The notes under the pieces are model-generated. The model was not told the DNA's origin and searched no databases. It saw only the letters and a program-made list of their open reading frames with translations. Below are positions 6,953 through 15,756 of a DNA stretch of 31,956 nt, piece by piece. Numbering within the stretch: position 1 is the first letter of the stretch; every line of letters begins with the position of its first letter. The position numbers were made by a program, and so were the translations under genes. Source of the stretch: Cytophagales bacterium (GTDB lineage: Bacteria > Bacteroidota > Bacteroidia > Cytophagales > UBA9547); the NCBI GenBank assembly GCA_025360395.1, contig JANYCH010000075.1, forward strand, positions 1 through 31,956, given 5' to 3'.

Positions 6953-6973
6953 GGTATATATATTATATATACC
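6953..6973. promoter_or_regulatory. 21-bp AT-rich palindrome before the second transposase
   Basis: GGTATATATA and TATATATACC flank a single central T, giving perfect 10-bp arms, 21 bp before the transposase ATG. It could be an operator or part of the IS end. A partial copy (ATTATATATACTTT) lies at 6918-6932. Confidence 0.4.
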
Positions 6974-6994
6974 TTTATAATATAAATCACGCAG

Positions 6995-7915
6995 ATGAAA
7001 ACGTTCAAGAGCATTATAGATTTTCAAAATGAATTCAGCACTGAAGAAAAATGTAGAGAATATCTTGAAACTCAACGCTGGGGTCTGTCTCCTGCTTGTC
7101 CGTTTTGTGGATCAGTGAACGTTCATCGTTTTCCAAACAACAGAATTTTTAAATGCAGAGAAAAGCTTTGCAGAAGCAAATTCAGCGTTACCGTTGGTAC
7201 AGTATATGAAAACACCAAAATCCCTTTAACCAAGTGGTTTCTTGCTACTTATATCCTTTCAGTTCATAGCAAAGGAATAAGCAGTTTACAACTTGCAAAC
7301 TGGCTGGGTATAACACAAAAGTCAGCTTGGCATTTAAACCATAGGATAAGAGAAATGTTTGGCGATAATGCATCTGAATTACTTGAGGGCATTGTTGAAG
7401 TGGATGAAACATATGTTGGAGGCAAAGAATCAAATAAACATAAAAGCAAAAAAGCTATTAAAAATGGTGCTGGTAAAAAGGCAATGGTACTTGGTGCAGT
7501 TGAGAGGGATGGTCGTGTGAAAGTTAAGGTTTTAGATCAAACAGACAGTGAGACCCTAGGTGCTACAGTTGAAAGCTTTGTTTCGTCAGATAGTATTTTA
7601 GTTACTGACGAAAGCCATGCATACAAAAAGGTTGGTCAAAAATATAACCACAAGAAAATTAACCATAGAGATAAAGAGTATGTTCGTCGGGAAGATATAT
7701 CAGTATACTGCAATGAATCAGCATTCAGGTACAACAATAGAAAGGCTTTAACGCTGTAAGTGCTTTGGACATACGAAGTGATGTATACCGTCAATTTGAC
7801 GTTTTAAAAGGCTCCAATAGCCCTCTATGCTGTTTGTATATTACAAGATGAACGTTTTGCGAATGCATTGGCTAATTGTAACGGATCATTAAAGTACAAG
7901 GCGTTAATTGCTTAG
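6995..7915 (+). pseudogene. IS1595-family transposase with internally inverted catalytic block
   Basis: The first 234 codons read normally: zinc ribbon (CPFC at 35-38, CREKLC at 54-59), helix-turn-helix region (QLANWLGITQKSAWHLNHRI), first Asp D137 in EVDETYVGG and second Asp D205 in LVTDESHAY. After YVRRED the frame jumps to YCNESAFRYNNRK (codons 238-250) and then hits TAA in a block that makes sense only on the other strand. From 7847 the original frame resumes (DERFANALANCNGSLKYKAL) and ends at TAG 7913-7915. Total length (307 codons) and phase are those of an intact gene. The missing third catalytic block lies inverted at 7840-7751. The protein made, 254 residues, cannot be active. Confidence 0.85.
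7745..7846 (-). other. Inverted and displaced third catalytic block of the transposase
   Basis: Read on the minus strand from 7840 to 7751, 30 open codons give YTNSIEGYWSLLKRQ, then IDGIHHFVCPKHLQR. This is the IS1595 C-terminal catalytic motif; the neighbouring element has VNSVEGFWSILKRGIIG at this place. The 102-bp block is a whole number of codons and sits in phase. Normally it would precede YCNESAFRYNNRK, so it is both inverted and moved past that segment. Confidence 0.85.
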
Positions 7916-7917
7916 TG

Positions 7918-8133
7918 ATGGTCGACAACAACGGAGTTTACTTAAAACAAATGGGATCTAAGATAAAATTAGCCCGTAAGACTCAAAAGATCAGTTTGCC
8001 CAAAATGAGTAAACTTTGTGCTACTGATATGTCAAATCTGTGGTTTATAGAGAATGGCGAACGTAATGTTCACATTTTAACTCTAAAGAGTATAGCAGAT
8101 GTATTGAAAATGGATGTAAAGGATTTTTTGTGA
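7918..8133 (+). CDS. XRE-family helix-turn-helix regulator, 71 aa
   Basis: I take ATG 7918 (a GTG lies directly before it at 7915 and an ATG at 7951 is also possible). Its first bases touch the transposase stop, as in TAGTGATG. The protein is one Cro/C1-type HTH: MGSKIKLARKTQKISLPKMS, a recognition region ATDMSNLWFIENGERNV, and the usual ending LKSIADVLKMDVKDFL. With nothing else attached it resembles small regulators carried by mobile elements. The contact with the transposase end suggests that it was co-transcribed with it, perhaps as an IS passenger. Confidence 0.75.
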   Translation: MVDNNGVYLKQMGSKIKLARKTQKISLPKMSKLCATDMSNLWFIENGERNVHILTLKSIADVLKMDVKDFL

Positions 8134-8138
8134 CAAGT

Positions 8139-8891
8139 TTATTCTTCATCCTTTTCAAGCAAACCTAGTTTTTCTATTTGCTTTCTAATTTCTTCTTTAT
8201 GATTGAGATAATAATCTTCTGTAGACTTTACCAACTTTAAACAAGTGTCAAACGCAAATATCCTTTGGGTGGAATAATTTCTTACTAAATCTGTAATGTC
8301 TATTTCTTCAATTAAATCATCTTTAGGATTAATTTCTATAAATCTGATACTTAGTTTATAATAAACACCTGCCACATTCTTAAGCTTCTCTAAATCCTTT
8401 CTTCTAATACAGAATTCCAATTTGTGAATACTGTTAATCTCTCGGAAAACCAAGGGAAAGGATAATTTCGTTTTTTCTGTTGGTATTAATTCTAATTCAA
8501 TAATTTCAATATCATTCCCTTTTTTGTCAAACACTAAACAGGTGGATTTCATACTATTTATAGCGTAATTCCTTCCTTCTCGTTTATTAATTACGGTTAA
8601 ATTCAATTCCATTTTTTGGAAAATCTTCTCATTATGAATCGATTCAGAAATTACTTGATGAGAGTCTATCAGTTTTAATCGTGAAGAAAAGAAAAGCTTC
8701 AAAAATGAATCTTTAAAAATCCATAAAGCTGTTCCAATTAAAATGGCACTAACAATATCACCTAATACATTTATGCTTAAGTCAGTCCAAAAAGTGTTAT
8801 CCATAAAATATATAGATCTTGTTATCGTTAATAACAAAACTAAGGCAACAACTTTGGGATAAGTACTATGGGTAACTAAAAATTTTAACAA
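8139..8891 (-). CDS. Hypothetical membrane protein, 250 aa
   Basis: Two hydrophobic helices lie at the N-terminus: residues about 12-30 (KVVALVLLLTITRSIYFM) and 38-65 (SINVLGDIVSAILIGTALWI). The remaining 185 residues are soluble, with several beta strands (LNLTVINKREGRNYAINSMK, then DIEIIELELIPTEKTKLSFP) and a charged C-terminus (LEKDEE). Both ends are probably cytoplasmic. It is convergent with the XRE gene, 5 bp between stops. No family is recognised. It is the last gene of the accessory-looking part before the glycosidase gene. Confidence 0.6.
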   Translation of the reverse strand: MLKFLVTHSTYPKVVALVLLLTITRSIYFMDNTFWTDLSINVLGDIVSAILIGTALWIFKDSFLKLFFSSRLKLIDSHQVISESIHNEKIFQKMELNLTVINKREGRNYAINSMKSTCLVFDKKGNDIEIIELELIPTEKTKLSFPLVFREINSIHKLEFCIRRKDLEKLKNVAGVYYKLSIRFIEINPKDDLIEEIDITDLVRNYSTQRIFAFDTCLKLVKSTEDYYLNHKEEIRKQIEKLGLLEKDEE

Positions 8892-9006
8892 ATTAAAAAT
8901 CCATTTCTATAAAATACGATAAATCCTTGGTCTAACACGTATATAATTACCTTTCAAGACAAAAGAAAAATGTAAAATGGGCTTGTTAGTACTTGGTATA
9001 CCAATG

Positions 9007-11544
9007 CTATTCAACAATTACTTCAAACACAAAACTTTTCAAAGCAGAAAGATTAAGCAAATTTCCTGCGGGTTTTATCTCAGCTTCTTTGGTCCCGGAC
9101 AAATTGAGCGGCCTTATCTTTACTGTTCCAGGGTTATTGAATTTTACCGTTCCCATGGCGTACTGCGCCTGGAGCACCCTCTCTCCTATTTCAGTAACTG
9201 AATTTCGACTATCGCTGTATTTCATTCCTTTTGTCCTGACTGGTGTGGTCACGACCAGGTAATAACTGTTAGATTCATTCAGTGGTTTGTTGTCCTTAGA
9301 AACCGCAATTACAGAAGCCCATGGATTTTTTAAACTGACGGTTATAGCTGGAAATGAAAATGTACTGTCTTTCAAAGCACCTATTACACCCTGAACCTTA
9401 TCTGTATTGATTTTAAAGATACCTGCCTTATGATTTAAAATGAGCTCTCTTGTTTCACTGATAATAGTTTGATTGGCTTCATTAAAATATTTATTAAAAT
9501 TGCTGACAGAGTTTTCAGCCTGTTCGCCCATTTGCTTTCCAACTTTAGTGACCAAAGGCAGATAATCGGCCTTGTCGATAAAATCTGAATAACTTGGCAA
9601 AGAAAATACCAGGCTTTCAGAAACCTTATCAATTACAAAGGAAGGTGCTTCCTGGATATAGTCCCTTAAAAACATAGGGGCGGCTGCAACCCATTGTGCC
9701 AAATGATCGGGCATATTATTGATCGCAAATGCAAACTTTCCTTCCTGACCTGCGACTTCGGGATCAAAATGAAACTGAAGCATTCCGTCAAATCCCTGTA
9801 AACGGCTGTAAGCAGCTAGATAAGGCACACCTTCCAACCTGTACTCATCAGGGAAACACATATTAAACTCCGTAACAATCAATGGCTTATCCTTCCACCT
9901 ATATTTAGAAATATTATTAATAGGCCCTATTTTGTAATTTTTAAGAATAGAAGTATTGTTTATGGGAGCTATTTCAATTTTTTCCCATTCATTATTCAAT
10001 TTCCAAATCTGTGGATGGTCCCAGTAATCATTGGTGGTAATCAGGTCCATTTTCGTATTGTCATACTGATAAACTAATATGGGATTGGGAAAATTACTTC
10101 CTGATAAAAGATACTTCACACCCAAAGACCGCATGTAGGTATTCATAGTGGAGTAATATTTTTGTTCAATTCCGGATAAAAACCTGATAGATTCTTTGAC
10201 ATCACCTTTATCGCCGGTCCTTTGCTTCACGACAGGTGATAAATGGGATGAATAATCGAGATCGAAACGGGCCAAAGTTTTGCCTTCATTTTGTGGATCA
10301 CTCTCAAATTTCTCCTCTAAATTTTCTCTGTAAGGTTGGCTAAGTATATCTCCAGAAAAATGTAAGAAGGCAGAAGATTCATTGATAAATTCTGAAGCAA
10401 CAATGGCAGGTTCATCTTTGTAAGCAACTCCTGTATAGTTGTTTTTATGGGTTAAAAGCTGTTTTATATATCCCTTTTGAAGCTGGATCAGTTTTTCATC
10501 GAAATACCCAACTTGCTTTCCACCTAAATCAGGAGGTTTGTTTGCAACACCGTCTGCTACCATAAACTCTCTGTGAACCAGCAAATCCAGGAAAACATAA
10601 ATACCCTTTTTCTTTAGAGCTGAAATAAGATAGTCCAGTTTATTTAAACTTTGATTTGATAAAAACCTAGTTGTTTCTTTGTTGCCAAAAATGTTAGGAG
10701 TAGCCCAGGGAGCATCCATATGGTGCAATCTCAATAGGTTACATCCCATTTTTGATAATCTTAATGCCAACGAATCGGCTTGTTTCTTTTCAGGGAAACA
10801 TTTTCCTGCGACTAAATTGGTTCCCCAAAAACGTACAGGGGTACCATCGCTGAATGTAATTCTTCCTTCCTTAACAGTCGCAAATCCATGCTTTCCTGCA
10901 GGAGCATCTAACAAAGAAGACCAATCTACATAATGGCTTCCGGTTTTAGCAGGATCAACAGGAATTGTATACCAGGATCCCCAATCAACCGGCCCTGTAG
11001 ATTTTGGTGCAGTTAGGTTTTCACCTCCTTCACCTTTCATGTATAATTCAAGATCATCATAATATGCAGTTCCAGTGCAATTAGCCAAAGCAATCTGTAA
11101 TTTTACTTTGACAGCAGTTTCAGGAATATCATAAGTATTTTCGAATTTCTTCCAATCGGCAGTACCAACACCATTTGCCACAACTGGCGGATATCCACCT
11201 GTAACATTTCCTCCTTCATCCAGGAATTCTACCGCTATCCTGGCCATTTCATAATTTTCCGTTCCTTGAATTACATTTTCATATTTCATCCAGCCTTTTA
11301 CTTCTACAGAACTTAACTTTTTAGGTAAGCGAAGAATCTGTTCGGCACCAGCCCAGGATGCTTTCTCCTGTGTTACTTTCAGGCAATACTTTCCTGAATG
11401 GTTGTCTTCAGTCCTTAATCCACCAAAATAATTCCAACCTTCACCTTCAGATTCAAAACCCGGGTTTTTCAATTGGTTTTCCTGAGCTTGAAGCGCAAAA
11501 ATTGTGATTAAGAATAAAGCGCAAATGGCAATGGGGGTTTTCAT
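9007..11544 (-). CDS. Secreted clan GH-A type glycoside hydrolase with N-terminal carbohydrate-binding-like domain
   Basis: The protein has 845 residues with a signal peptide (MKTPIAICALFLITIFALQA). Residues about 24-168 look like a CBM4/9-type beta sandwich (LKNPGFESEGEGWNYF, later GTAYYDDLELYM). Residues about 205-640 form a TIM-barrel hydrolase of the GH5-like kind: GTPVRFWGTNLVAG, KMGCNLLRLHHMDAPWA, KKGIYVFLDLLVH. The likely acid/base is E389 in EFINES and the likely nucleophile E559 in PLIVTEFN, as expected for retaining clan GH-A enzymes. The C-terminal 200 residues look beta-rich. It acts on a polysaccharide or oligosaccharide outside the inner membrane; the substrate cannot be told. 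No T9SS sorting domain is evident. It stands alone, with no SusC/SusD genes nearby. Confidence 0.82.
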   Translation of the reverse strand: MKTPIAICALFLITIFALQAQENQLKNPGFESEGEGWNYFGGLRTEDNHSGKYCLKVTQEKASWAGAEQILRLPKKLSSVEVKGWMKYENVIQGTENYEMARIAVEFLDEGGNVTGGYPPVVANGVGTADWKKFENTYDIPETAVKVKLQIALANCTGTAYYDDLELYMKGEGGENLTAPKSTGPVDWGSWYTIPVDPAKTGSHYVDWSSLLDAPAGKHGFATVKEGRITFSDGTPVRFWGTNLVAGKCFPEKKQADSLALRLSKMGCNLLRLHHMDAPWATPNIFGNKETTRFLSNQSLNKLDYLISALKKKGIYVFLDLLVHREFMVADGVANKPPDLGGKQVGYFDEKLIQLQKGYIKQLLTHKNNYTGVAYKDEPAIVASEFINESSAFLHFSGDILSQPYRENLEEKFESDPQNEGKTLARFDLDYSSHLSPVVKQRTGDKGDVKESIRFLSGIEQKYYSTMNTYMRSLGVKYLLSGSNFPNPILVYQYDNTKMDLITTNDYWDHPQIWKLNNEWEKIEIAPINNTSILKNYKIGPINNISKYRWKDKPLIVTEFNMCFPDEYRLEGVPYLAAYSRLQGFDGMLQFHFDPEVAGQEGKFAFAINNMPDHLAQWVAAAPMFLRDYIQEAPSFVIDKVSESLVFSLPSYSDFIDKADYLPLVTKVGKQMGEQAENSVSNFNKYFNEANQTIISETRELILNHKAGIFKINTDKVQGVIGALKDSTFSFPAITVSLKNPWASVIAVSKDNKPLNESNSYYLVVTTPVRTKGMKYSDSRNSVTEIGERVLQAQYAMGTVKFNNPGTVKIRPLNLSGTKEAEIKPAGNLLNLSALKSFVFEVIVE

Positions 11545-11638
11545 TCCGAAATTTTTAAAAACAAATCAACTCATAATTGATATAAATAAAAAAGAATATC
11601 ACTTTTAACATATTGCTTTGCTTTAAACCCTATTAAGT

Positions 11639-12379
11639 ATGGAGTATTTACCATTTTTAGGTTACCTGTTAATTTTCGTTATGGCCTTCATGTATTCCTC
11701 CGTCGGTCATGGGGGAGCCAGTGGCTATCTGGCTGTGCTGGCTATGTTAGGTGTTTCACAAATAGTAATGAAACCGTCTGCCTTGTTGCTAAATGTATTT
11801 GTTTCGGGAATCTCTTTTTACCAATATTATAGGAGTAACCACTTTAATTTCAGATTGTTCTGGCCGTTTTCCTTAGCTTCTTTTCCTGCAGCGTTTATTG
11901 GAGCAATGATCCCATTACAAGATAGCTCTTACAAAAAAATATTAGGTATTTGCCTGATTTTCTCTGTATTAAGATTAACATTATTTGGCTGGAAAGATGA
12001 AACTTCAACAGAGAATAAAGAATTAAAAATATGGTTAGGATTACTGATTGGTGCCATAATAGGACTTGTTTCCGGAATGATCGGAATAGGGGGCGGCATC
12101 ATTTTAAGCCCTGTCATATTATTGCTTCATTGGGGTAAGATGAAAGAGACAGCTGCAGTTTCAGCCCTATTTATTTTTGTAAATTCAATAGCCGGGTTAA
12201 TAGCCGTGATTAGTTCTGGTACTCAAATACCAAATTCGGCCTATCCATTACTTGGGGTCGCAATTGCCGGAGGGATCGGAGGATCTTACCTTGGCAGTAA
12301 AAAATTCGACTTTAAAATCCTAAAATACTTACTGGCAATAGTGTTAATGATCGCTGCAATCAAACTGCTTTCCAGCTAA
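11639..12379 (+). CDS. TSUP (TauE/SafE-type) membrane permease
   Basis: A 246-residue polytopic membrane protein of about 7-8 helices. The two internal repeats of the family are visible: MYSSVGHGGASGYLAVLAML near the start and SGMIGIGGGIILSPVILLLH in the middle. TSUP proteins move sulfite, sulfonates, sulfoacetate or other small organic anions across the inner membrane; the substrate cannot be deduced here because no sulfur genes lie nearby. It is divergent from the glycosidase (94 bp gap) and convergent with the DAC-like gene. Length fits the family. Confidence 0.88.
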   Translation: MEYLPFLGYLLIFVMAFMYSSVGHGGASGYLAVLAMLGVSQIVMKPSALLLNVFVSGISFYQYYRSNHFNFRLFWPFSLASFPAAFIGAMIPLQDSSYKKILGICLIFSVLRLTLFGWKDETSTENKELKIWLGLLIGAIIGLVSGMIGIGGGIILSPVILLLHWGKMKETAAVSALFIFVNSIAGLIAVISSGTQIPNSAYPLLGVAIAGGIGGSYLGSKKFDFKILKYLLAIVLMIAAIKLLSS

Positions 12380-12427
12380 TAAACAGTTCACTATTAATTC
12401 TTAATTTTAAATTATTAATTAAGGAGA

Positions 12428-13669
12428 TCATCCGAAAAAGAACATTTCCACAGCTTCATTTGAAGCATGCTTATAACCTCTTACCATCCCATCCGCTGAA
12501 ATTTTAATAGCAGAACCATATTCGGCAAGTGTTTTAGTAGCTGCAAGCCTCCCTCCTCCTGTACTTCCGGCTTTTATCTGGACAATTGCGCCGGCGGCAA
12601 TCACGTTTCCATCAAAATCAATAATGGTGGCCCCGTCAATTGCCAGGATCTCTTTTCTCAAAGTCCTGTTCAATTGCTGAAACTTTTTTCCGTTTATGAG
12701 CCTTTTTAAGGCCTGGCTTTTAATAGAAATCCCCATTGAAATGATGTCCTCCTCTTTGATCACATTCTTTTCAATCATCTTCTTCACATCTGTGCTCCTT
12801 ATAAATCCAATACAACCACCTGTTCTTGAAAATGATACATCCAGTACAGTTTCATAAATCGCTTTGGTAGCGGCAGGCTCGGTGTATTTGGAATTTCCTG
12901 CAATCCGTTTCATTACAGGCTCATGGTTAAAATAATTCCAGATGCCTCTTCTTTTTGAAAATATCAGTGTTTTGTGCTGAAAAACAAGTATTTCACCATT
13001 GGTTGTTAGAGTAATGGCTAGTTTTTCGTCAGTTGCGGAACAGGCAAATGAATGGAATTTCTGAGGGGCATAAGATACATTCTGAGTAGATTCTGTAAGG
13101 TTTTTATATCCGAGCAAAGCCCCTTTTGATGAAACATAAAGCGAACTTTCCACACTATTGGAAAGCAAGGCACTAAAATCCTCATCCATTATTTTAATAA
13201 TGTTAGGATATAAACTATTTGGTTCATCTTCTTTCGCAAAATCGACAGTTAAGCTAAAAGTAACCTTCTTACCTTCATAAGTCCTTATAGCCCACCTATC
13301 TAGCGAATTAAGGATATCAAATAACATCTGGTAGTGATCCCCGGCAATATGCCGGCAAATCCCAACTTCAACACCGTAATTAATGATCCTTTCTCTGTAT
13401 TGTTCATCCACCTTATCGTGATGAGACAATATTTCATTCAGAATGGAAGTAACAATTAACTTATCGTTGGAATAAAATGGCTGTGAACGGGTTACTTCAA
13501 TTTTATATGCAGAAGACTTGGCAGGACGTAAATGCATAGCTCTTCTACCACTTTGAATGGTTACAATATCAGATTTCTCAAAGGCATCAATTTGTTGTCC
13601 GGATTTTGATCCTGTAAGTATTGGACATATATAATTTTCAACTAGGCTTTTAAATATTTTACTATCCAT
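12428..13669 (-). CDS. Divergent DAC/DisA_N-domain protein (putative diadenylate cyclase)
   Basis: The protein has 413 residues. The C-terminal 130 resemble the DAC (DisA_N) fold that makes c-di-AMP from two ATP: AIDGATIIDFDGNVIAAGAI contains the DGA motif (D345-G346-A347), and GSAIKISADGMVRGY fits the closing strands. The second signature, RHR in classical enzymes, is replaced by GGGRLAATK (371-379): only one basic residue (R374) remains before the conserved A-A. The first 290 residues have no membrane span and no DisA-type DNA-binding part; they may be a sensor domain, as in the DAC architectures with their own N-terminal domain. Activity is uncertain because of the altered RHR. It is transcribed away from the 196-residue secreted protein, 129 bp apart. 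Confidence 0.72.
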   Translation of the reverse strand: MDSKIFKSLVENYICPILTGSKSGQQIDAFEKSDIVTIQSGRRAMHLRPAKSSAYKIEVTRSQPFYSNDKLIVTSILNEILSHHDKVDEQYRERIINYGVEVGICRHIAGDHYQMLFDILNSLDRWAIRTYEGKKVTFSLTVDFAKEDEPNSLYPNIIKIMDEDFSALLSNSVESSLYVSSKGALLGYKNLTESTQNVSYAPQKFHSFACSATDEKLAITLTTNGEILVFQHKTLIFSKRRGIWNYFNHEPVMKRIAGNSKYTEPAATKAIYETVLDVSFSRTGGCIGFIRSTDVKKMIEKNVIKEEDIISMGISIKSQALKRLINGKKFQQLNRTLRKEILAIDGATIIDFDGNVIAAGAIVQIKAGSTGGGRLAATKTLAEYGSAIKISADGMVRGYKHASNEAVEMFFFG

Positions 13670-13798
13670 AATTTTACTTGCACTAATTTATATAGCCAGC
13701 TCTAATTTATAATAAATTAAAAGTAGATGAAATCATTGCTGCAATTCATTTTCATTTAAATTTTATAATTACTTTAGCAAAGTTCAATACTCTATTTA

Positions 13799-14389
13799 AT
13801 GAGGTTTTTATTCGTTCTGTCAGTATTCTTCCATTCATTTTCCTTACTGGCCCAGAGCACAGTTACGCTTTTTGATGTTACTATGAACGATAAAAAAATT
13901 GGTGTGCTAAAAGCCACCAAAAATATAAACGGCAAAATGGTGACAAAAAATATAAGCAGCAATTCAAAAACAAACGTTCTGGCCCTGAGTGTGCATGTAG
14001 AATCTGAAGTATATGTTACATCTGAAAATGATATCCTGAAAACTTCTTTTGCTTACAGACAGGTAAACCGTGGTTCAGAAAACATTGAAACCACAGTAAA
14101 ATTTATTGCTCAGTCAAAATACAAAATTGTAAAAAATGGTGTAGTTACATTTCTAAACGCTAATATCAATTACAGCATTGTAGACCTCTATTTCAAAGAA
14201 CCAAAAGGGATAAATACCGTGTTTTCAAATACTCATGGAGCTTTTTTAAATATAAAATATGTAGGCAAAGGCGATTATGAACTTCAGTTGCCGGATGATA
14301 AAACGAACATATTTAGCTATTTGAATGGTAAACTGATGCAGGTGGAGGCTAAATTGTTAGTTGGAAAAGTAATTTTCGAAAGAAAATAG
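13799..14389 (+). CDS. Secreted DUF6134-like protein
   Basis: A 196-residue protein with a signal peptide (MRFLFVLSVFFHSFSLLAQS). The mature part alternates beta strands: LFDVTMNDKKIGVLKATKNI, EVYVTSENDILKTSFAYRQV, YKIVKNGVVTFLNANI, VDLYFKEPKGINTVFS, YELQLPDDKTNIFSYLNGKL. A strand-rich open barrel with a DxKxIG-like start resembles the Bacteroidota family DUF6134; I give this name with moderate confidence. It is expected in the periplasm or outer membrane. Function unknown. Confidence 0.65.
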   Translation: MRFLFVLSVFFHSFSLLAQSTVTLFDVTMNDKKIGVLKATKNINGKMVTKNISSNSKTNVLALSVHVESEVYVTSENDILKTSFAYRQVNRGSENIETTVKFIAQSKYKIVKNGVVTFLNANINYSIVDLYFKEPKGINTVFSNTHGAFLNIKYVGKGDYELQLPDDKTNIFSYLNGKLMQVEAKLLVGKVIFERK

Positions 14390-14512
14390 ATTAAATAACT
14401 TTATAAAACCTAAATTGCAAAAGGGAGAAAACAACACAAAAAGTTTAATTTTACGGCTTAAACAGCTATTATCGGTTAATAAAACAGCTTAATCAAGAAG
14501 GATTAAAAAATT

Positions 14513-15748
14513 ATGAATAAGCAATTTGGATATGTGAAAGATGGGAAAGTTTTTCTCAAGTCTTTCAGAAAGTACCCTGACAGGGCAATTGGTGAAGTAA
14601 AAGATACAGAAGAAAATGCGATCAATTACTTTATAAACCGCTTTTCTGTTATAAAAGGAAAAGTAGATACCCTTGTCAAAAACGTAGAAACTGCGCAAAA
14701 TAAAGGTTCTTTTTTAATGAGCCTGCTTCATCTCAAGGAAGCTGTCCCACAATACGACGCATTAGGCGATTTTGATTCCCTTATGGTGTTGCTAGAAAAA
14801 GCTGAAGGTACACTTGGAGGACTAATAAACATCAACAGGCAAAAAAACAAAGAGATCAAAACTGCCTTAATTGAAGAAGCAAGGCTGGCAGCTCAAAACC
14901 CTGATTGGAAAGAAGCAACTGCATTACTCACAGAGATCAACGGAAAATGGATAAAGACTGGTAAAGCAGAAAAAGATATTGATGAGGAACTCGACCATGA
15001 ATTCAGAGAGATTTATGGAGAATTTTATTCCCGCAAAAAAGCGTTTTACGAAGAAATACAGGCTTTGTATGTTGTAAGGCTGGCAACATATACTTCTTTG
15101 ATGGAAAAAGCCAAAGACATCTGGCGTAAAAAAGGGCATCCGGGAGAACTTAAGGTAATCCAGACAGCGTGGAAAGAAGTCGGAAATGTACCAAAAGTCA
15201 TGCTGTTTCCTGTAATGAAGGAATACCGAAGAATCGTAAAAGACATTATAAAAACACATAAATTTGCCAAAGGTCCTGATACACAGAGTTATGCTAAGTG
15301 GGAAAGCCTTTGTGAAGAAGTGGAAAAGATGATTTCTACCAAGGACTTTTCTACTCCTGAAAAAATTAAAAAAATCCAGGAAAACTGGCGAAACGCAGGA
15401 AAACTTCCGTCTCATAAAATGGAGATCCTGCAAAGGTTTACAACTGCAATAGACAAGTATTTCGAAGTATCATACCTTGAAAATACAATGAAACGTAAAT
15501 ATCCTGGTATTGAATTACGAAGTACCAGAGAACAATTGGAAGCTAAAGTTGTACTGATGAAGGAATTTATCAGGAGAGAAAAACTTGAAATAGACAACCA
15601 TAACGCCGAATTATCTAATGTAAGACCCGGTGATGCTGATGCTGATGCTGAACTGGTCATAAAAAAGAAACTTGCATTTCAGAATAAAAGGCTCGATAAT
15701 AAAATGAGGTTATTAGAAGATATACAAAGGAATCTTCTCGCTATTTAA
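14513..15748 (+). CDS. DUF349-domain protein
   Basis: An all-helical 411-residue cytoplasmic protein. Three DUF349-type repeats can be seen by their Trp-containing core: WKEATALLTEINGKWIKTG at about 133-151, LKVIQTAWKEVGNVPK near 217-232, and IKKIQENWRNAGKLPS near 283-298, each followed by a Phe/Tyr-rich helix (HEFREIYGEFYSRKKAFYEE). The C-terminal 80 residues are coiled coil (LVIKKKLAFQNKRLDNKMRL). A short low-complexity GDADADAE run lies before the last helix. DUF349 proteins are widespread in Bacteroidota and their role is poorly defined. It starts a plus-strand run with the thioredoxin, MscS and YdcF genes. Confidence 0.85.
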   Translation: MNKQFGYVKDGKVFLKSFRKYPDRAIGEVKDTEENAINYFINRFSVIKGKVDTLVKNVETAQNKGSFLMSLLHLKEAVPQYDALGDFDSLMVLLEKAEGTLGGLININRQKNKEIKTALIEEARLAAQNPDWKEATALLTEINGKWIKTGKAEKDIDEELDHEFREIYGEFYSRKKAFYEEIQALYVVRLATYTSLMEKAKDIWRKKGHPGELKVIQTAWKEVGNVPKVMLFPVMKEYRRIVKDIIKTHKFAKGPDTQSYAKWESLCEEVEKMISTKDFSTPEKIKKIQENWRNAGKLPSHKMEILQRFTTAIDKYFEVSYLENTMKRKYPGIELRSTREQLEAKVVLMKEFIRREKLEIDNHNAELSNVRPGDADADAELVIKKKLAFQNKRLDNKMRLLEDIQRNLLAI

Positions 15749-15756
15749 TTCTTATT

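Noticed and set aside
3656..7915. Composite transposon formed by the two IS1595 copies
   Set aside because: The two transposases are clearly different in sequence and no shared inverted repeats or target duplication frame the whole region.
9007..12379. Polysaccharide utilisation locus around the glycosidase
   Set aside because: No SusC/SusD pair, sensor or further glycosidase is nearby.
14924..15433. 169-codon minus-strand frame inside the DUF349 gene
   Set aside because: It is a shadow: Cys/Phe-rich nonsense text opposite a gene with clear repeats.
15617..15652. GATGCT short repeats near the end of the DUF349 gene
   Set aside because: Only three to four units (GDADADAE in the protein), too short to call a tandem repeat locus.
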